A stretch of DNA of 64,000 nucleotides. Origin: Pyrus communis (taxonomy: Eukaryota > Streptophyta > Magnoliopsida > Rosales > Rosaceae). Positions 12,290 to 24,889 of the stretch are shown in pieces (position 1 is the first letter of the stretch; every line of letters begins with the position of its first letter). The stretch lies in assembly GCF_963583255.1 (NCBI RefSeq), contig NC_084812.1, positions 26,801,065 to 26,865,064 of the forward strand, in the 5' to 3' direction. A program made the position numbers and the translations under genes. Under the pieces are notes generated by a model that saw nothing but the letters and a program-made list of their open reading frames with translations, was not told the origin of the DNA and made no database searches.

Positions 12290-12982
12290 AATAAATGGGG
12301 ATCTATTTTACACGGGATTTATACTTTTAAATGTATTTGTATACGTAAATTGATAAAAGAAAAGTAAAATATTTGAAGTAAATGAATAATCTTAGATCAA
12401 ATATCGTTTGTTAAACAAAAACAATCATTTGACAACTAATATAATCAAATTATTATCTGCATGGGAAAAATCCTTTTTATAACCAGCAAATCATATTATT
12501 ATCCATGCGGAAAATACTTTTTTTATAACCGGCATTACATGTCTCTTAAGATATTTTGAACGTATTTAAAAATAGAGAAAATAATATTTCATGAACATTT
12601 AATTAAATCACATATTGCTAGCTTATGATAAGGTACTAATTAAAAAAAAAATTGTACTAATTTATCACCGACGCCTCTTAAGATGTTTTGAACACAACAT
12701 TTATGATTTTTCTTATTTTTATTATATTTTTCTTTCCTCTTCACGTGGACACCATCAACTTTCACTTATCCTTCTGTTCTTTTATTCTTTTATTCTTTTC
12801 TCTCTCTTCACTTATTATTTATATTATAATATTATATTTTATGATGACCAAATTACCCTTTCATTATTCGATATAATGTATTGGGCTGCTTTTGGATTTT
12901 TTTGGCTGAGGGGCAGTTTGGTCCCATTATTTTGTCGAAGCCGGTGACACCAAAACGTCCTTCCGGCTTTATATATAGAAGA
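12290..12982 (-). mobile_element. Non-autonomous Helitron-like element, copy A
   Basis: Read on the minus strand the element starts A|TCTTCTATATATAAAGCC, a plant Helitron 5' end (TC after an A). It then contains TTTTGGTGTCACCGGCTTCG. Its downstream part is colinear with the plus-strand copy at 36576-37427: both hold AACAATCATTTgACAA-, ATTATTATCCatGCGGAAAATAC- and TTACATGTCTCTTAAGAT-like stretches. The 3' end (toward 12290) is diverged and I could not identify a CTRR terminus, so that boundary is approximate. Confidence 0.6.
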
Positions 12983-13949
12983 TTATATATGTATGTGTGC
13001 ATGCATTTTTTTATGTTTAATACATAAAGTATACATATTTCTTCATTAATGCTTAAGGGAAGTGGTTTTATACAAATAAGGATGTTGCTGTCATGCCTTG
13101 TTCCCTTGTTGTTGATATACGCTTAGTCCTCAATGGATTAGGCGGGATCTAGGCGGTGGTAGGTAAAATTTTTTAGAATAGTGGCTCGGCAGACATCTCC
13201 CCTTCTAATAAAGTTATGTACAAGGCAACAAGAAGCTGTTATTATTCCCTTTTGATAAACAAATTCTTTATTAATTGATAGGGTTTGCAAGTGATGAATT
13301 ACCTTACCCTAATTGATAGGGTTGTCCTCTTTAATCTTCTGTGTCTCTAGTTAAAATCTTCCCCTACTTTGAGGGCAGCTTAGAGTAGCAATCACATCAA
13401 GAACCCTAAAATTTGATTCGGATTTCAGTGATCGCTGCGAGTGTGGAGTTGGGAGTTGGAGAGCAATCGTCTCACATGAGATCGTGACTGTTTTGCACCC
13501 ACTGTTGGGTTCTTTCAATGTTAAAAGAGGGGCCAAGCAAACATGTGATAATTTTGAAACTAAACAAGTTGTTATCAAATGGTAACTATTTTATGTTGTT
13601 TTCACTTCCAATATTTTGTTTTCATTCACTTAATTTCTTCCCCTTCCAACACCCTTCTTACTTTTCCTTACATTTCCTCGTGTCTCAAGTTCAAAAAGTG
13701 AAAATTAAAAATGAAAAACGATATAATTATCAAACGGATCCTTCAGTTGCCACATAAGTATTTAGTTAACGACAAGCAATCGCCGACAAAAACAACTAAC
13801 ACTGCGACGAGTTACCAACTTACACCCTTCTTTTAAAGGCTGAGAACATGATAGTTCCAATTTGCTGCATGGTCATCTATATTGATTGAGTTGGTATGCC
13901 AATAAATGGGGGACTTATGAATCAGAGGCATGGGAAGGTTGCAAAATAA
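12983..13949. other. Spacer between the Helitron-like element and the amidohydrolase gene
   Basis: No coding sequence is recognised. A fragment of the GCCTA-rich repeat lies near 13130-13180. A moderately GC-rich patch at 13340-13580 is open on the minus strand for 75 codons with no motif. The part just below 13950 is probably the 3' untranslated region of the minus-strand gene. Confidence 0.5.
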
Positions 13950-16900
13950 CTAGAAACTCCTACTGATTAATGTATCAGAACCTTGTGGCTTTCTCCAGCC
14001 TCCTTCGGCAGTCCTCTCAAATATGCGTGGCTGCTTCATAGGAAAGGTTTCTCTCCAATCTGGGTGTTTGATTAGGTAGTCCCAATGCCTAAATCAAGAT
14101 TACCAAATTCAGTTAACGCAATATTTGAAAATTAACATTACTCTACAGGATGAACATCAAACTATTTCTACGAATTGCAAATGTGTAAGGGGCTTGACTA
14201 TAGCTTATGATGCCACAAGCCAGAAACAAGAAAAACTTCAATGCACCTAATTTGATCAACTTGTTGTGGAGTTCCTCGTCAATCTTTTATTCTTTCTTCT
14301 GTTATATGCGGAAACATCCTCTTTTCTTTATTTATTTTCAAAAAAAAATTCTGTGTGTATGTGATCACCAACAACAGTAAGACAGGTCTACCTTTGATGC
14401 GTACCTTCTCATATTCGCCACAAAATCTGGGCTCTCAGCAGAAGGTGAAGTAGAACACATGATGAGGATTTCTGAATCAGAATAATGTTGTAATAATAAA
14501 GCAAAGTGTAACTGCTGCAGTGTCCTGCATGAACAGAAAATATATATGTGAGGTCAATGGTGCTGGCACAGTTGAGCACAACTTTAAAAGAAGCAGAGAG
14601 ATTTTGTAGAGTAATTAAAAGTTGAAGGCATAATCGATGAAGTAACTCTTACCAGCAACATGGAGCTATCTTGAATCGATCAGTTTGAGTATCATATGTT
14701 TCCAGTAACCTTCCTGTCCAACTAGGGTCCTTGTATGATACAGAAACTCGAATTCTCCTGACAACTTCATCAGGACATCTTGAGGTTTTGTCAAAGATAG
14801 CTGGGGTAATAGATCCATTGGAAGTTCCTACCTGAAAGAGTGCGGAAATTTCTACAATGTGAAGGATTTAACAGAAGTTTCACTCACACACATTACACGA
14901 TGTTGTAAACTTCACAGGTGAGCAGTGAGCACACTCAAGATAGAATTGTAGAAAAAAAATACATGATGCTGCATCATGCACAATTTCTTATTAATTTTAT
15001 TTTAATATTTTGCTGCAGATGCTATATATTCTAATAGTGAAAGAAAAGGGCTCACATTTCAATTCAGAACTAAAATTTATCTCATTTTGAACCGACTTAT
15101 ATGAACATAAGCCATACAACAAATTGATGTTTAATTCATGGGGTTGAGGCTAACCATGAACCCATTGAAGTTGGGGTACGTGTTTCCCTCGGGATCCCTT
15201 CTAGTGTTATGCCCAAGAATGCAGAGAGTACGTATGTGGAATTTCTCTGGTCTCTTCCATAAAGTTTCAACAATTTTGGCACCTAAGGGAAAGGAATAAC
15301 CATCCATGTTTTCCTGACTTTCTGATTTAGTGTTGTCGTTACCATGCTGCACACAAAGTTCAACATATTTCAGCTTAAAGTATCCTGTTTCTGAGTAGAT
15401 AACTACACATCTGGAAATCAATGACAAAGAAGAGGATCCTGGGGCAAACATTAGTTGAAACATCTTCAAATCCACCGACTAGATGCACCTGCATTTTGTG
15501 ACCATGAAATATTCTTTTATTTATGCTGGATTCTATGAGGTCAACAACAAAACATATAACCATTAAAGTAACAAATCATTTCAGTGAAGGAAAAAGTACA
15601 TCTAACTCCATGTCCTTGTTATGGTCAACAAGGAGTGACAACATCTGGGACAGACCCATATCCACAATGTTTGGAGAATCCATATGAGCAACTGAGGTCC
15701 TACAGTTTGAAAAGAGAATGAGAAACGACAGTAACAGAGCACCATAAGTTTCCTAACTTCAATCACGAAATGGCATGGTAGAAGACATGACAACGTCTTA
15801 CTTGTTACAAAAAAAGAGATCTAGAACCGGTCACATTTACCACTCCACTTGGAGTCCAAAATTTTTGGCGTTCGTTTTGGCATCTATGGCATTTCTTATT
15901 AAAAACTAAGACCAAACATGAAATTACTATTTGAAAACTGGAAAAATCTAAAATAGTTTACATCTCAAATAAATCCATTTCTTACATTCCATTTCTCGGA
16001 TTTTGAATGGCCACACCGATACAGGTCGTTGCTTCATCAGTTCCAACAAACTTTTAACAAGGAAGACCAAGCAGAAAAAAAATGAATTTAGCAAAGGAAT
16101 AATTGATAGTACTATTGATACTACAACTACAAATGGCATGAAAGTGATCGGTTAATGGGTACCAACCATTTCAGAAAAACCATCAACATTTACAAGGAGA
16201 CTAACTTACATCCTTCTCTTTAAAGGCAGAAATATTATAAATAACTTTAAGAACCATCAGGATGGTCATGAATAAACCATGAGGTGACTTCCATTTTGCA
16301 CAAGATATAAGGAAGGCTATACTCATAGCCATCAACCCATGTACCTTTTATTTTAGTTCACCCATGTAGTCTCTATGTTATCTGACACACTGCACCACAA
16401 GGATGCCCATATTAGAGCTGAAAAGAGCAGCAGGACAGGTCTCAAAATGCGGGACTATCAAATGCCACTTTCCTCACATGAAGGCATTCGACATGCATAG
16501 GATTCTTGGACTGGCATCATATTATAATTAGTGAACTAAGCAAAGAAAAGGTTATAATTATGTCTCTCCGCTGTATATATGAAAGAAAAAAATCATGCCG
16601 TATATTGACAAGTGTTTGCCTCAAGTCAAGGAACAGAGAAAGAACATACATCCACAAATGCCGGATCAACAGTTGCATATTCTCTCTGGAACAAATAAAC
16701 CCATTTACCGGGTGGCGTTGCCTCCACAACTGAGAATCTCCTCTTCGGGATAGCCTTGAACGAAGCTGAGGCTTCTACCAAAGCAGGGTGTTCCAATAGA
16801 GCAACCAGAATATCCCGTCCCTATTCACGAGCACAAGCTTTAATTTCTATTATAAATGTAGTAGGGGAATTTGAGCAAGCAAGTCATCCGTCAGAAGACA

Positions 16901-17655
16901 ATCCAGATTATATTTTTTAGAAATGTTGTTATTTGAAATTTCGGTATACTTCATTATTATGGGTGGGACACACGCTTTTGGCACATATTTTGTAAGGCCC
17001 ACTTTGTAATGCATTTCAACGATCCAAATCGTGTATATTTTAGTACCATTCATAGATCATTCTTGCAAAGATAAGACAATTCCAAAACCATTAAGACATT
17101 TATTTGTAGTGAATAAAATGGATGAATCTGGTTCTACAAAGAAACACTAATTTAACCCAATGGTCATATGATTTTGGATTTGGGTGAGTTTTGGTAGACA
17201 TGATCTTTGATGTAAGACATAAAAGTTTGATGTAAGACATAAAAGTTAGACGATTGAAATACATAAGGAATGGGCCCGAAAGAAAAGTGTGTCAAAAGCG
17301 TGTGTCCAGGATCGTAACCTATTATTATGTGTATAAATAATGTATGTAAATCTAATAAACATAAACTTCATGTAATACTCATCTTGCAGAAATAAGGTGT
17401 GACAACAAACAAGCTAGAATTTTCAATTTTCAAATTTGTTTCATGATTAATGCGATCACAAATTTACAGCATCAAATGAGCTTTTTAATTTGTTTTTACT
17501 CAAAGTTGCAACTACAAAGAAAAGCAGTTCAAACTATCTACTTTTTACAAATTTGAAAATTTCCATTTAGTATCGTCTCGAGTAAGGCAAAGAGCGAGTA
17601 CCTGAGGCGATGCAGAAGAGCCTGTGGTAGAGAGTTGCCCATCAACAAAGATCAT
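13950..17655 (-). CDS. NTAN1: Protein N-terminal asparagine amidohydrolase (nine exons, 352 aa)
   Basis: The enzyme deamidates N-terminal asparagine to aspartate, feeding proteins into the Arg/N-degron pathway after arginylation. Exons are 17655-17602, 16820-16650, 16050-15986, 15699-15600, 15488-15450, 15346-15155, 14831-14653, 14524-14405 and 14088-13950; lengths sum to 353 codons with stop. Hallmarks in order: start MIFVDGQ; GRDILVALLEHP; YLFQREYATVDPAFVD; FVGTDEATTCIGV, where Cys85 is the expected catalytic cysteine; TSVAHMDSPNIVDMGLSQML; DGYSFPLGAKIVETL; FHIRTLCILGHNT; a C-terminus ending GSDTLISRSF. The length is close to the Arabidopsis protein (AT2G44420, about 347 aa from memory). 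The donor of the 39-nt exon 5 (AAT|GTTTGC) is weak. The gene is divergent from the LIN37-like gene. Confidence 0.93.
16966..17307. repeat. MITE in intron 1 of the amidohydrolase gene
   Basis: The inverted ends match perfectly over 15 bp: GGACACACGCTTTTG at 16966-16980 and its complement CAAAAGCGTGTGTCC at 17293-17307. Outside them, ATTATTATG occurs on both sides (about 16953-16961 and 17329-17337). That could be a 9-bp duplication typical of Mutator-like elements, but would place the true ends slightly further out. The interior holds a small tandem repeat (TTTGATGTAAGACATAAAAG twice). No coding capacity. Confidence 0.65.
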
Positions 17656-18540
17656 GATTTCACTCAAACACACACTAGGAGACGGAGAGAGTTGCAGATG
17701 GACAAAGTTGGAGTCTGACGACGACGACGACTCAAACTTTGTATCTTCTTTTTTATTTCATTTTATTTCTGTTGTTGTGAATCGGGATTCATCAAATTCT
17801 CAGGGTCTCCTCCCCTAATAAGGTAGAGTTTGAGTTTGGGACTGGGCTTAGACGTGGGCTTTCAAACCCAGGCCCTTTGGTTTGGTTGTGTGGGTTATTG
17901 TTTATTAAATTGAAAATATTTTTGTCATGTTGATCAAATTATTTAATTCATTATTTATTAAATTGAAAGTATTTTTATCATTTTTATCCTTATTTAATAT
18001 AAGTTTTTATGAAATGATTAAAATGATTAATGATGAAAAAACTCATGAATCACTTCTATTAATTTTAAATGTCAATGATCAAAATAATGAGTTATCCAAA
18101 TCTCAAAGATCATTTTGACATAAAAACTTAAAAAAAAAAAAACATAAAAACCCTACAAAAAGTAGAGAGAAAATAAAACATAAAAGAAAAAGCAAAATTG
18201 TATTTAATAAGATAAAGACAAAAGGATGTTTGAGAAATTGAGGAGTTTATTATAGAAAACTTTAACGAAAAGTTTTTGGTACTGTTCATTTTAACAAAAA
18301 ATCACATTTTTACATTAAAAAGTCAATCATGATACTATTCACTTTACCCTTTATTTTGTTCTTATCGTTAAAATTTAAAGTTTTCAAACTATTTTCATTA
18401 CTTAAAGTTTTCAAATTTTTTTTATCAGTTTTCTTTTTATTTATATGCATACGTTGGGTGTATAAAGCAAACGTTCAAAAATTAAAAACCAAAGCGCACC
18501 AAATTCCCAAATTTCCCCGCCACTGCCCGCAGACACCACC
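17656..18540. promoter_or_regulatory. Shared divergent promoter region between NTAN1 and the LIN37-like gene
   Basis: The start codons are 885 bp apart on opposite strands, so both promoters must lie here. The NTAN1-proximal 170 bp is GC-richer and contains a GACGACGACGA run. The middle is strongly AT-rich. The LIN37-proximal side contains the transposon-like repeat at 18256-18402, ending about 140 bp before the start codon. No clear TATA box was picked for either gene. Confidence 0.5.
18256..18402 (+). repeat. Abundant Maleae-type short repeat, copy 2
   Basis: It begins AAAACTTTAACGAAAAG and contains GGTACTGTTCATTTTAAC, AAAAAGTCAATCATGATACT and ATTCACTTTACCCTTTATTT. It is the inverted counterpart of the copy at 5761-5908. 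It sits inside the divergent promoter, so it may affect the LIN37-like gene. Confidence 0.7.
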
Positions 18541-21500
18541 ATGACCATAGATCCCAACCACACCACCGCTTCAGCCGCCGCCAACATGGCCACCGCCGGA
18601 GCCGCCGCACACAACACAACCACGACGAAGCCGGTAAGACCTGCCGTATCATCTCCTCTTCCTTCTAATCTTTACGCAGCCCCATCCCTCCAAATTCGGA
18701 CCCAATCGCCATCATCATCACCAGTAGCACCAGCAGCTGCTAATCATCAGGGGGTTCTGCACCCACTGGCTTCCTCTGGCCGAGGTTTTATTCCTCGGCC
18801 CATTCGTCCCGCCGCCGCTGCCGGAGGCGAACCCGCACTCATTGTGGCCAACGCCGGAGCTGTGTACCCATCTCGGCCCCTACTCAATTTCCCTCCTCAG
18901 CAGCCTATTCCTGTGTATTTGATAAGACCCAACTACAGCTTAGCACCGTCTCCTCTTCCTCCTCTTATTAGGGGCCTTCCCCTTTCCTCTGCTCCTCCTG
19001 AGGTTTCTAGTTTTATCTTGGTTTAATTGATCTTCCAATGTCTGGATTTTGGTGTTCTTTTGATTCTACATCTTTTACACACAAACACAAACACCAAAGT
19101 AAAGTTATGTTGTTTGGAAGTATTCTTTAACTTAAAGAAGCCTTTTTTTTTTCTTGGTGTAATTTGTGATTGATATAGGTATGGGTAGAATTCATAACTG
19201 CGCACATCTCGAAATCTTGTCTTGGGTTGAATTTGTTAGGGGAAATAAGAGGTGAAAATAACATATAGACTAAGCAAAAAGATGGATACAAATTTCTTCT
19301 TTTTCTACCCAAGTATCTTTCAGTCCATAATGGAAAATATGCTTTATCAGAAGCTTTGATTTTGAGCACTTTGAAGGATTCTTGCGTTTGGATTGGTGGT
19401 GTTTCCAACTTGTAATTAGAATAAAGATTTAATGGTGGTAATGTAGACTTTAGTTTTGCTTTTGCAAATGCTTGCCTTGCCCATGGGTTATAAATAAAAT
19501 AAAAGAATGGTCTACATCTTGAATTGGTCAAGTTTAGGCATTCATCTTGTTTATTTTTCATTCTTGCCTGAATAACACTAGGTTCAGTATTGTCGATGAC
19601 TTAAGAAATTAATTTAAGTAATATCTCTAGTATTTGGTAGGCAATGTGACTTTTGAGTAACCTGGCCGGTCAGAATGGGGAAACTAGATAATGGATTTAA
19701 TTTTGGATTTTGACATGAATATTATGCCAATCGAAACATTGTAACCTTTTGGCCATTGGACATTCTATGCCAACTTGAATACAGATTTTTGCATTTGTTA
19801 TTATTTTTACTGTGGTTTTATTGTTATTTTGTTACATAAAAAATTTTGTCTGTTGAGTCTGAATGCAAGATTTGAAGATTTATTCAGTATGTCTTCTTTC
19901 TGGTTTAGGTTGCTCCATCTTTAGCTCCTGACAGCAATGGTTTTAAAGACATGAGGTAATGTTGGATATAATGTCTCAAGATTTGTTTATTTTAATTCTA
20001 TTTGCAATAAGACTTTTCTTTTTTCAAATTTTGGACTGTTGTAACTCGTTTCTTGTTGTGTTTCTGCAGGGATAAAAGCAAAGATGATAACTTAGCTGTC
20101 ATTAGAGGTCGACAAGTAAGAAAACACTTTGCTTTGTGACTGGTTCTGCATGTATTGATGCTTTATAATATCTTGTTATTAAGATTTTCTGTTCAATCTA
20201 TTAATCTGCTCTTGTCGATGTCAAAGATCCCTTGGTGTGGGGTCATTGTCTAGTTTATTTTGATCTGTTGCATGGTTAATAACATCTATTTACAGCATTT
20301 AATTTCACTTCTATTTTAGGTCTCCATTCTGGTAAGAAGAGCTGATGGCTAAAAATGAACATATTTAGTGGCAGAAATGGCTATCTCATTGTATATTGAA
20401 TATATGCTTTTCGATATTTATTAGTAGTTGGTTGAAGGCTTTGTTCTTCAAGTTTATGGTGGCTTGGCATGTGATGGAAATGAATATGGTAGAAAGTTAG
20501 AAACAGTCTGTACCGTCATTTACTTTCTTATTCAGCCCTCTATTATTATGATTTCTTTGTTTCTGTCTTTCAGTTCGTACTCTCAATTGTTAGGTAAAGG
20601 GCTTTGTGGTTGTGAATCAGCAACTGTGCTTGGTTTGTCACATACATCACTCATATAAAACACATAACATGAATTATTTGTAATGAGAGGTGATTTAGGT
20701 GTTGTAAAGATCAATTTCCCCCCTTTATAGGAGGATTGGAATGAGTTGATGGTTAACTGTATAATATTTAGTGATGCCATGGATATTTTCTTTCTTGCCC
20801 TGTTTGCTTTGATGGTAAAATGTCATTAGATGTTCCTCTTTCCTTCAAATTTATATGAATGATTGATAGAGTGGATCGATCTGATATATGTTCTTTCTTT
20901 CTTTTCCATCAGTTAAATTCCTTCCTCCCTTTCCTTCACGTCAGGGAAGTTGTTTAATCATGATAGTATGTCTGGATTATTTCTTGATATTCATATCTAC
21001 TAAATAGGATGGCAGTGTAGAATGAGCACAACAATGTGCAGGCATATCTATTCAAGATTTATCCAAGGGTTGAAAGAGCCATTCTACATACCCATAACAT
21101 GTGTGCCTATGCATGTGTGTGCACTGTGCGCATCTCTACATATTTTATGAGGCAAAGGATGACCTTTTAGACATATGAATCCATTTGCAAATATGTAATA
21201 ATGTGCTCTAGTTGTGCACAGTCAACTTACATGGATGCCTGTTGAAGGACACACAATTTAGTTAGAAACTGCAACCCATCTTTGGATATTTACTTCCTCC
21301 CATGGACACCCGACACAATGTGATCCAACCCATCCCCATCAATCATATAGTTAAATTTTCAAATACATATAGTACTTATGGTGAAAAATGATCTATATGT
21401 CATGTATTAGTCCAATATAGTTTCAGTAAGTAGTTCTACCACTAACTATATATCAAAGTAATGCTAATGGCAGTAGAAACAGTAGAGAATTTTTTTTTTT

Positions 21501-24500
21501 AAACAAAGACAACCTGGATTATATCTTTTCTGAGATGAATTAATCGATCTTTCATCAAAAGTGTAGGATAACCAGAATGCAAAATATAACTTGCCTTTAG
21601 TTCGCATACATTTTTTTGGCATTAATTATTTTGAATTATTTATGCAGGTCAGGATGACAGATGGAGCTTCTCTATATGTGCACTGTCGGTCATGGTTGAG
21701 GAACGGTTTTACTGAAGAAATTCAGGTTGGCATGATATCATAGGTTGAGATTTGTTTTGTGTTGTATTTGATACTTTGCTTTTATCCTATTAGAATCTGG
21801 TACTCTATCTTTTTGCAAGCCTAAATTTGTACTCAAGTTGTTTGAAAAGCCTAAATCCACAAGTACAACTCCATGTAACATTTGTTAACAATTCCAGAGT
21901 GCTGACACCCATTCCCTGAAATAATGGTTTTGAATGTGTCCAGTACTCTCTGCTAATGCCTCCTGAATGAATTATCTGGTCATGTGCAACGGTGGATATA
22001 TGATATGATATGATATAACATCTTGTTATTACCTTTACCAGCTAGTTCACTTGGAAAATTAATGTCGTACACATTCATTAGGGTAAATCGACCCACTGCA
22101 ACATTAGTAGTCTCACATCAGTACCATGAAAATGGTCCTCTTACAGTAGAAAATGATTATGGACTATAAGGTTGCCAGCTATTGTGCCCCGGGGGAAAAA
22201 TTTAGACACAACTTGTTTACACAATTATTTGTTTTTATTTATTTTGGACCAAACACGATAGGAAAATGAAAGCCCATATGCTTACCTGAATTTTCTAGGT
22301 TTTTTGGCCAAACAGGTTACAGGAGTCATCAGTGATAGAATACTTGTATACTGCACTGATGCATTGTTTTCTTAGCAGCTCACACTGCACATTAATGTGG
22401 GAAAATACTAATTTGATTTTTGATGCAGTACTGTTTTTACCTGTTTGATTTATAATGCTTTTGCCCTAATTTATTCTGATGGCAGCCCCAATATGGTGAT
22501 GCTGTAAGGTCTCTTCCGAGACCCTCACCAATACCTATGGCAAGTGCTACTCTTCAAAAGGAGGGAGGTGAAGCAGAGGAAAAAGAAGAAAAAGGAGATG
22601 ATAACGAGGACGAGGTTAGGTTTTTATAATAACCATTATATTTGGCAGCATTATTTTGAATTGCTATAAATGGAACGAAAAAGTTGAGACATATGACTTC
22701 AAAAGTTTGTTTGATTCCAGCTACAAAAATTTATGATTTGTATTAGCCTCCATTAGGGTATATAGATCATATTAGTGTCCATGTAATCAAGATACTTGTT
22801 ATTAAAAAAAACTGTAATCAATATAGTTTAACGGGGCCTTTTGCAGTGTCAGCATCCACACATACAATGTTACACTTACTTCCCTGGAATCATACAAGAA
22901 CTAAGCACACTATTTAGTAGGGTCTGACAAAGACCTTTGGTGAATTTCTAAGTCAAAAATTATATTAGAGAATTTTATTGCTCTTTTAGGCATTTATCTT
23001 GATGCATTATTAGATTAATGCTGCAGGAGGTTTTACCAAAACTTTGTAAAGTTGTCTTCAACCTTTGAGTCATTTTTCTGAATCTTGTTTTGTAGAAATT
23101 GAGAAAATGCCACCTAAATTTTTACCAGAGGCATATATTTTGTACAATTTTTTGGACAAGTTAATGATTTAAGGGTCTGAGATAATATGCCAAGTTGCTC
23201 TTTTATGTTGCGCAATCGCATAAATTTTCTGTCCAGTTGCCTTCTTGTTCTTGCTAGTCAGAAGTAATAACTATTCTTTATTGTTTGTTCTTAATCAATT
23301 CATCAAACATCCTTTTTCTGGATAGTACCAAATGTCTAGTTTTTGATACAAGTCCTGCTGTACTCCACGGAAAGCCAATTGTATGCAATGAAGTTTTCAA
23401 GTTTTACAGATGACAGAGAACATATATTTGGGCACACAGAACATGCACGCATTAGTTGTATACTTGTATGCTATAACATTTTTGAGTTCAGAGAAATTAG
23501 AGAAAGAAAACTAGTATATGTAGAAAACACACTTTGTATGAATGCATGTGTATTCTGTCAAATGGGAGGATCATAGGTTCTTCACTTGCCCCCAACCTCT
23601 AGTCGGTCTTTACGTTTTCATTTTGGGTTTTCAGAAAAAAAATGTTTCTACTTGTAGTTTTTATGTTTGAACAAGTTGGTTTACCCGTTGAACAAGGGAT
23701 GGTTTTATTGTGGAATTGGTTGAATGCATTAAGTTAAAGGGGTACAAAAATTAAAAGTTGAGACTCCTACCTTTCTGAATCTTATCATTCCCATACCAAA
23801 TGATGTATAGCACTTACCAAAAATGTAATTAGTTTCATTGTTCTTGTTTTCAGGCTGAGGAACACATTGAATGTTTATCACCACATGATCTGTTAGAAAG
23901 ACATGTCAAACGTGCCAGAAAAGTTCGAGCACGGTAAGTTTTTTACAATCTGGTTCTTACACACAATGAGTTGACTTTCCCTTGTTACAGATAATGGTTT
24001 AAGCCTTGAAAGCTGATTTATAAACAATAAATTTCCACCTTAATTGAAGTAATGGGTTTAATGGAGATATCGTATGTGAATTATAATTACCATTTGCAAG
24101 ATTAAGTTAGGGTCTATTTGCAGTTGATTTATGTCGTCCATTTTTTTCTGTTGAAGTTGTTGATTGTGAAAAACATCTCGAAGGAGAAATGAATTTCTGT
24201 TGCCACTAAACTGAATCAATGGGCACATCTAGGTTTGCCTTTTCAAGTCTAAAGGAGGAGGAAAAAGGGCCTGTATAATTTGAATTATCAAATTGCCCAA
24301 GAAAATGAAAAATAAAAGAAATAGAATAAAGACATTGTAGGTTTTAGCATCTGCCTGCAAGTTCTAATTCTATATCCCACCCAATTTGATTTGAAAGTTT
24401 CTGAGTATGATTCTACATAGATAACGCATGCTGCCTTAATCAACCATTCAAGAAAGAAGGTACCCATTCACCATTAAGAGGTCAAAACCCAATGTCCTTA

Positions 24501-24889
24501 GGGTTAGCTCAAGTGGTGTGGGAGGGCTGGAAAATGGATTAGGATTAGGCTAGGTCAAGGGTTTGATTCCCTCCGTTGTAACAAAAAAGGTCTGAAAAAC
24601 TTGTATCCTTTACTGATAAAACTATATATTCTCTAACAGTGTTATCACTCAATGGTTAAAGATTAATCATGAAAACTAAACTTGGGATGTTCTGTTTTCC
24701 AAAAAGGTTTTGGCACTACGCTTTCTGCACATAAAACATACTGCAGAGGTTGACTAGCTATTTGGTGTTTACTCTTGTAGATTAAGAGAGGAACGCTTAC
24801 GGCGAATTGCAAGGTACAAGTCTAGGCTTGCTCTTCTCCTTCCTCCCTTGGTAGAACAGTTCAGAAATGATCTAGCTTCCGGAAACTGA
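18541..24889 (+). CDS. LIN37-like protein, putative DREAM/MuvB complex subunit (seven exons, 316 aa)
   Basis: LIN37 proteins are core subunits of the MuvB/DREAM complex that represses cell-cycle genes with E2F/DP and retinoblastoma-like proteins; the plant role is inferred from family. Exons are 18541-19002, 19909-19955, 20070-20115, 21648-21725, 22486-22614, 23854-23933 and 24781-24889; lengths sum to 317 codons with stop. Exon 1 encodes a low-complexity Ala/Pro/Ser-rich segment (about 154 residues). The conserved part starts near residue 165: DDNLAVIRGRQVRMTDGASL, then HCRSWLRNG, then SLPRPSPIPM. After an acidic linker come LSPHDLLERHVKRARKVRAR and LREERLRRIARYKSRLALLL, ending VEQFRNDLASGN. 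The LIN37 call is from recognition of this C-terminal pattern. Introns total over 5 kb and host a SINE-like unit. Confidence 0.8.
24492..24600 (+). mobile_element. tRNA-derived SINE-like unit in intron 6 of the LIN37-like gene
   Basis: The unit carries a Pol III A-box match (TTAGCTCAAGTGG, about 24504-24516) and a B-box match (GGTTTGATTCC, about 24560-24570) roughly 45 nt apart, as in tRNA-derived SINEs. It is followed by an A-rich stretch (ACAAAAAAGG). I could not define target duplications or the 3' tail. Confidence 0.6.
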
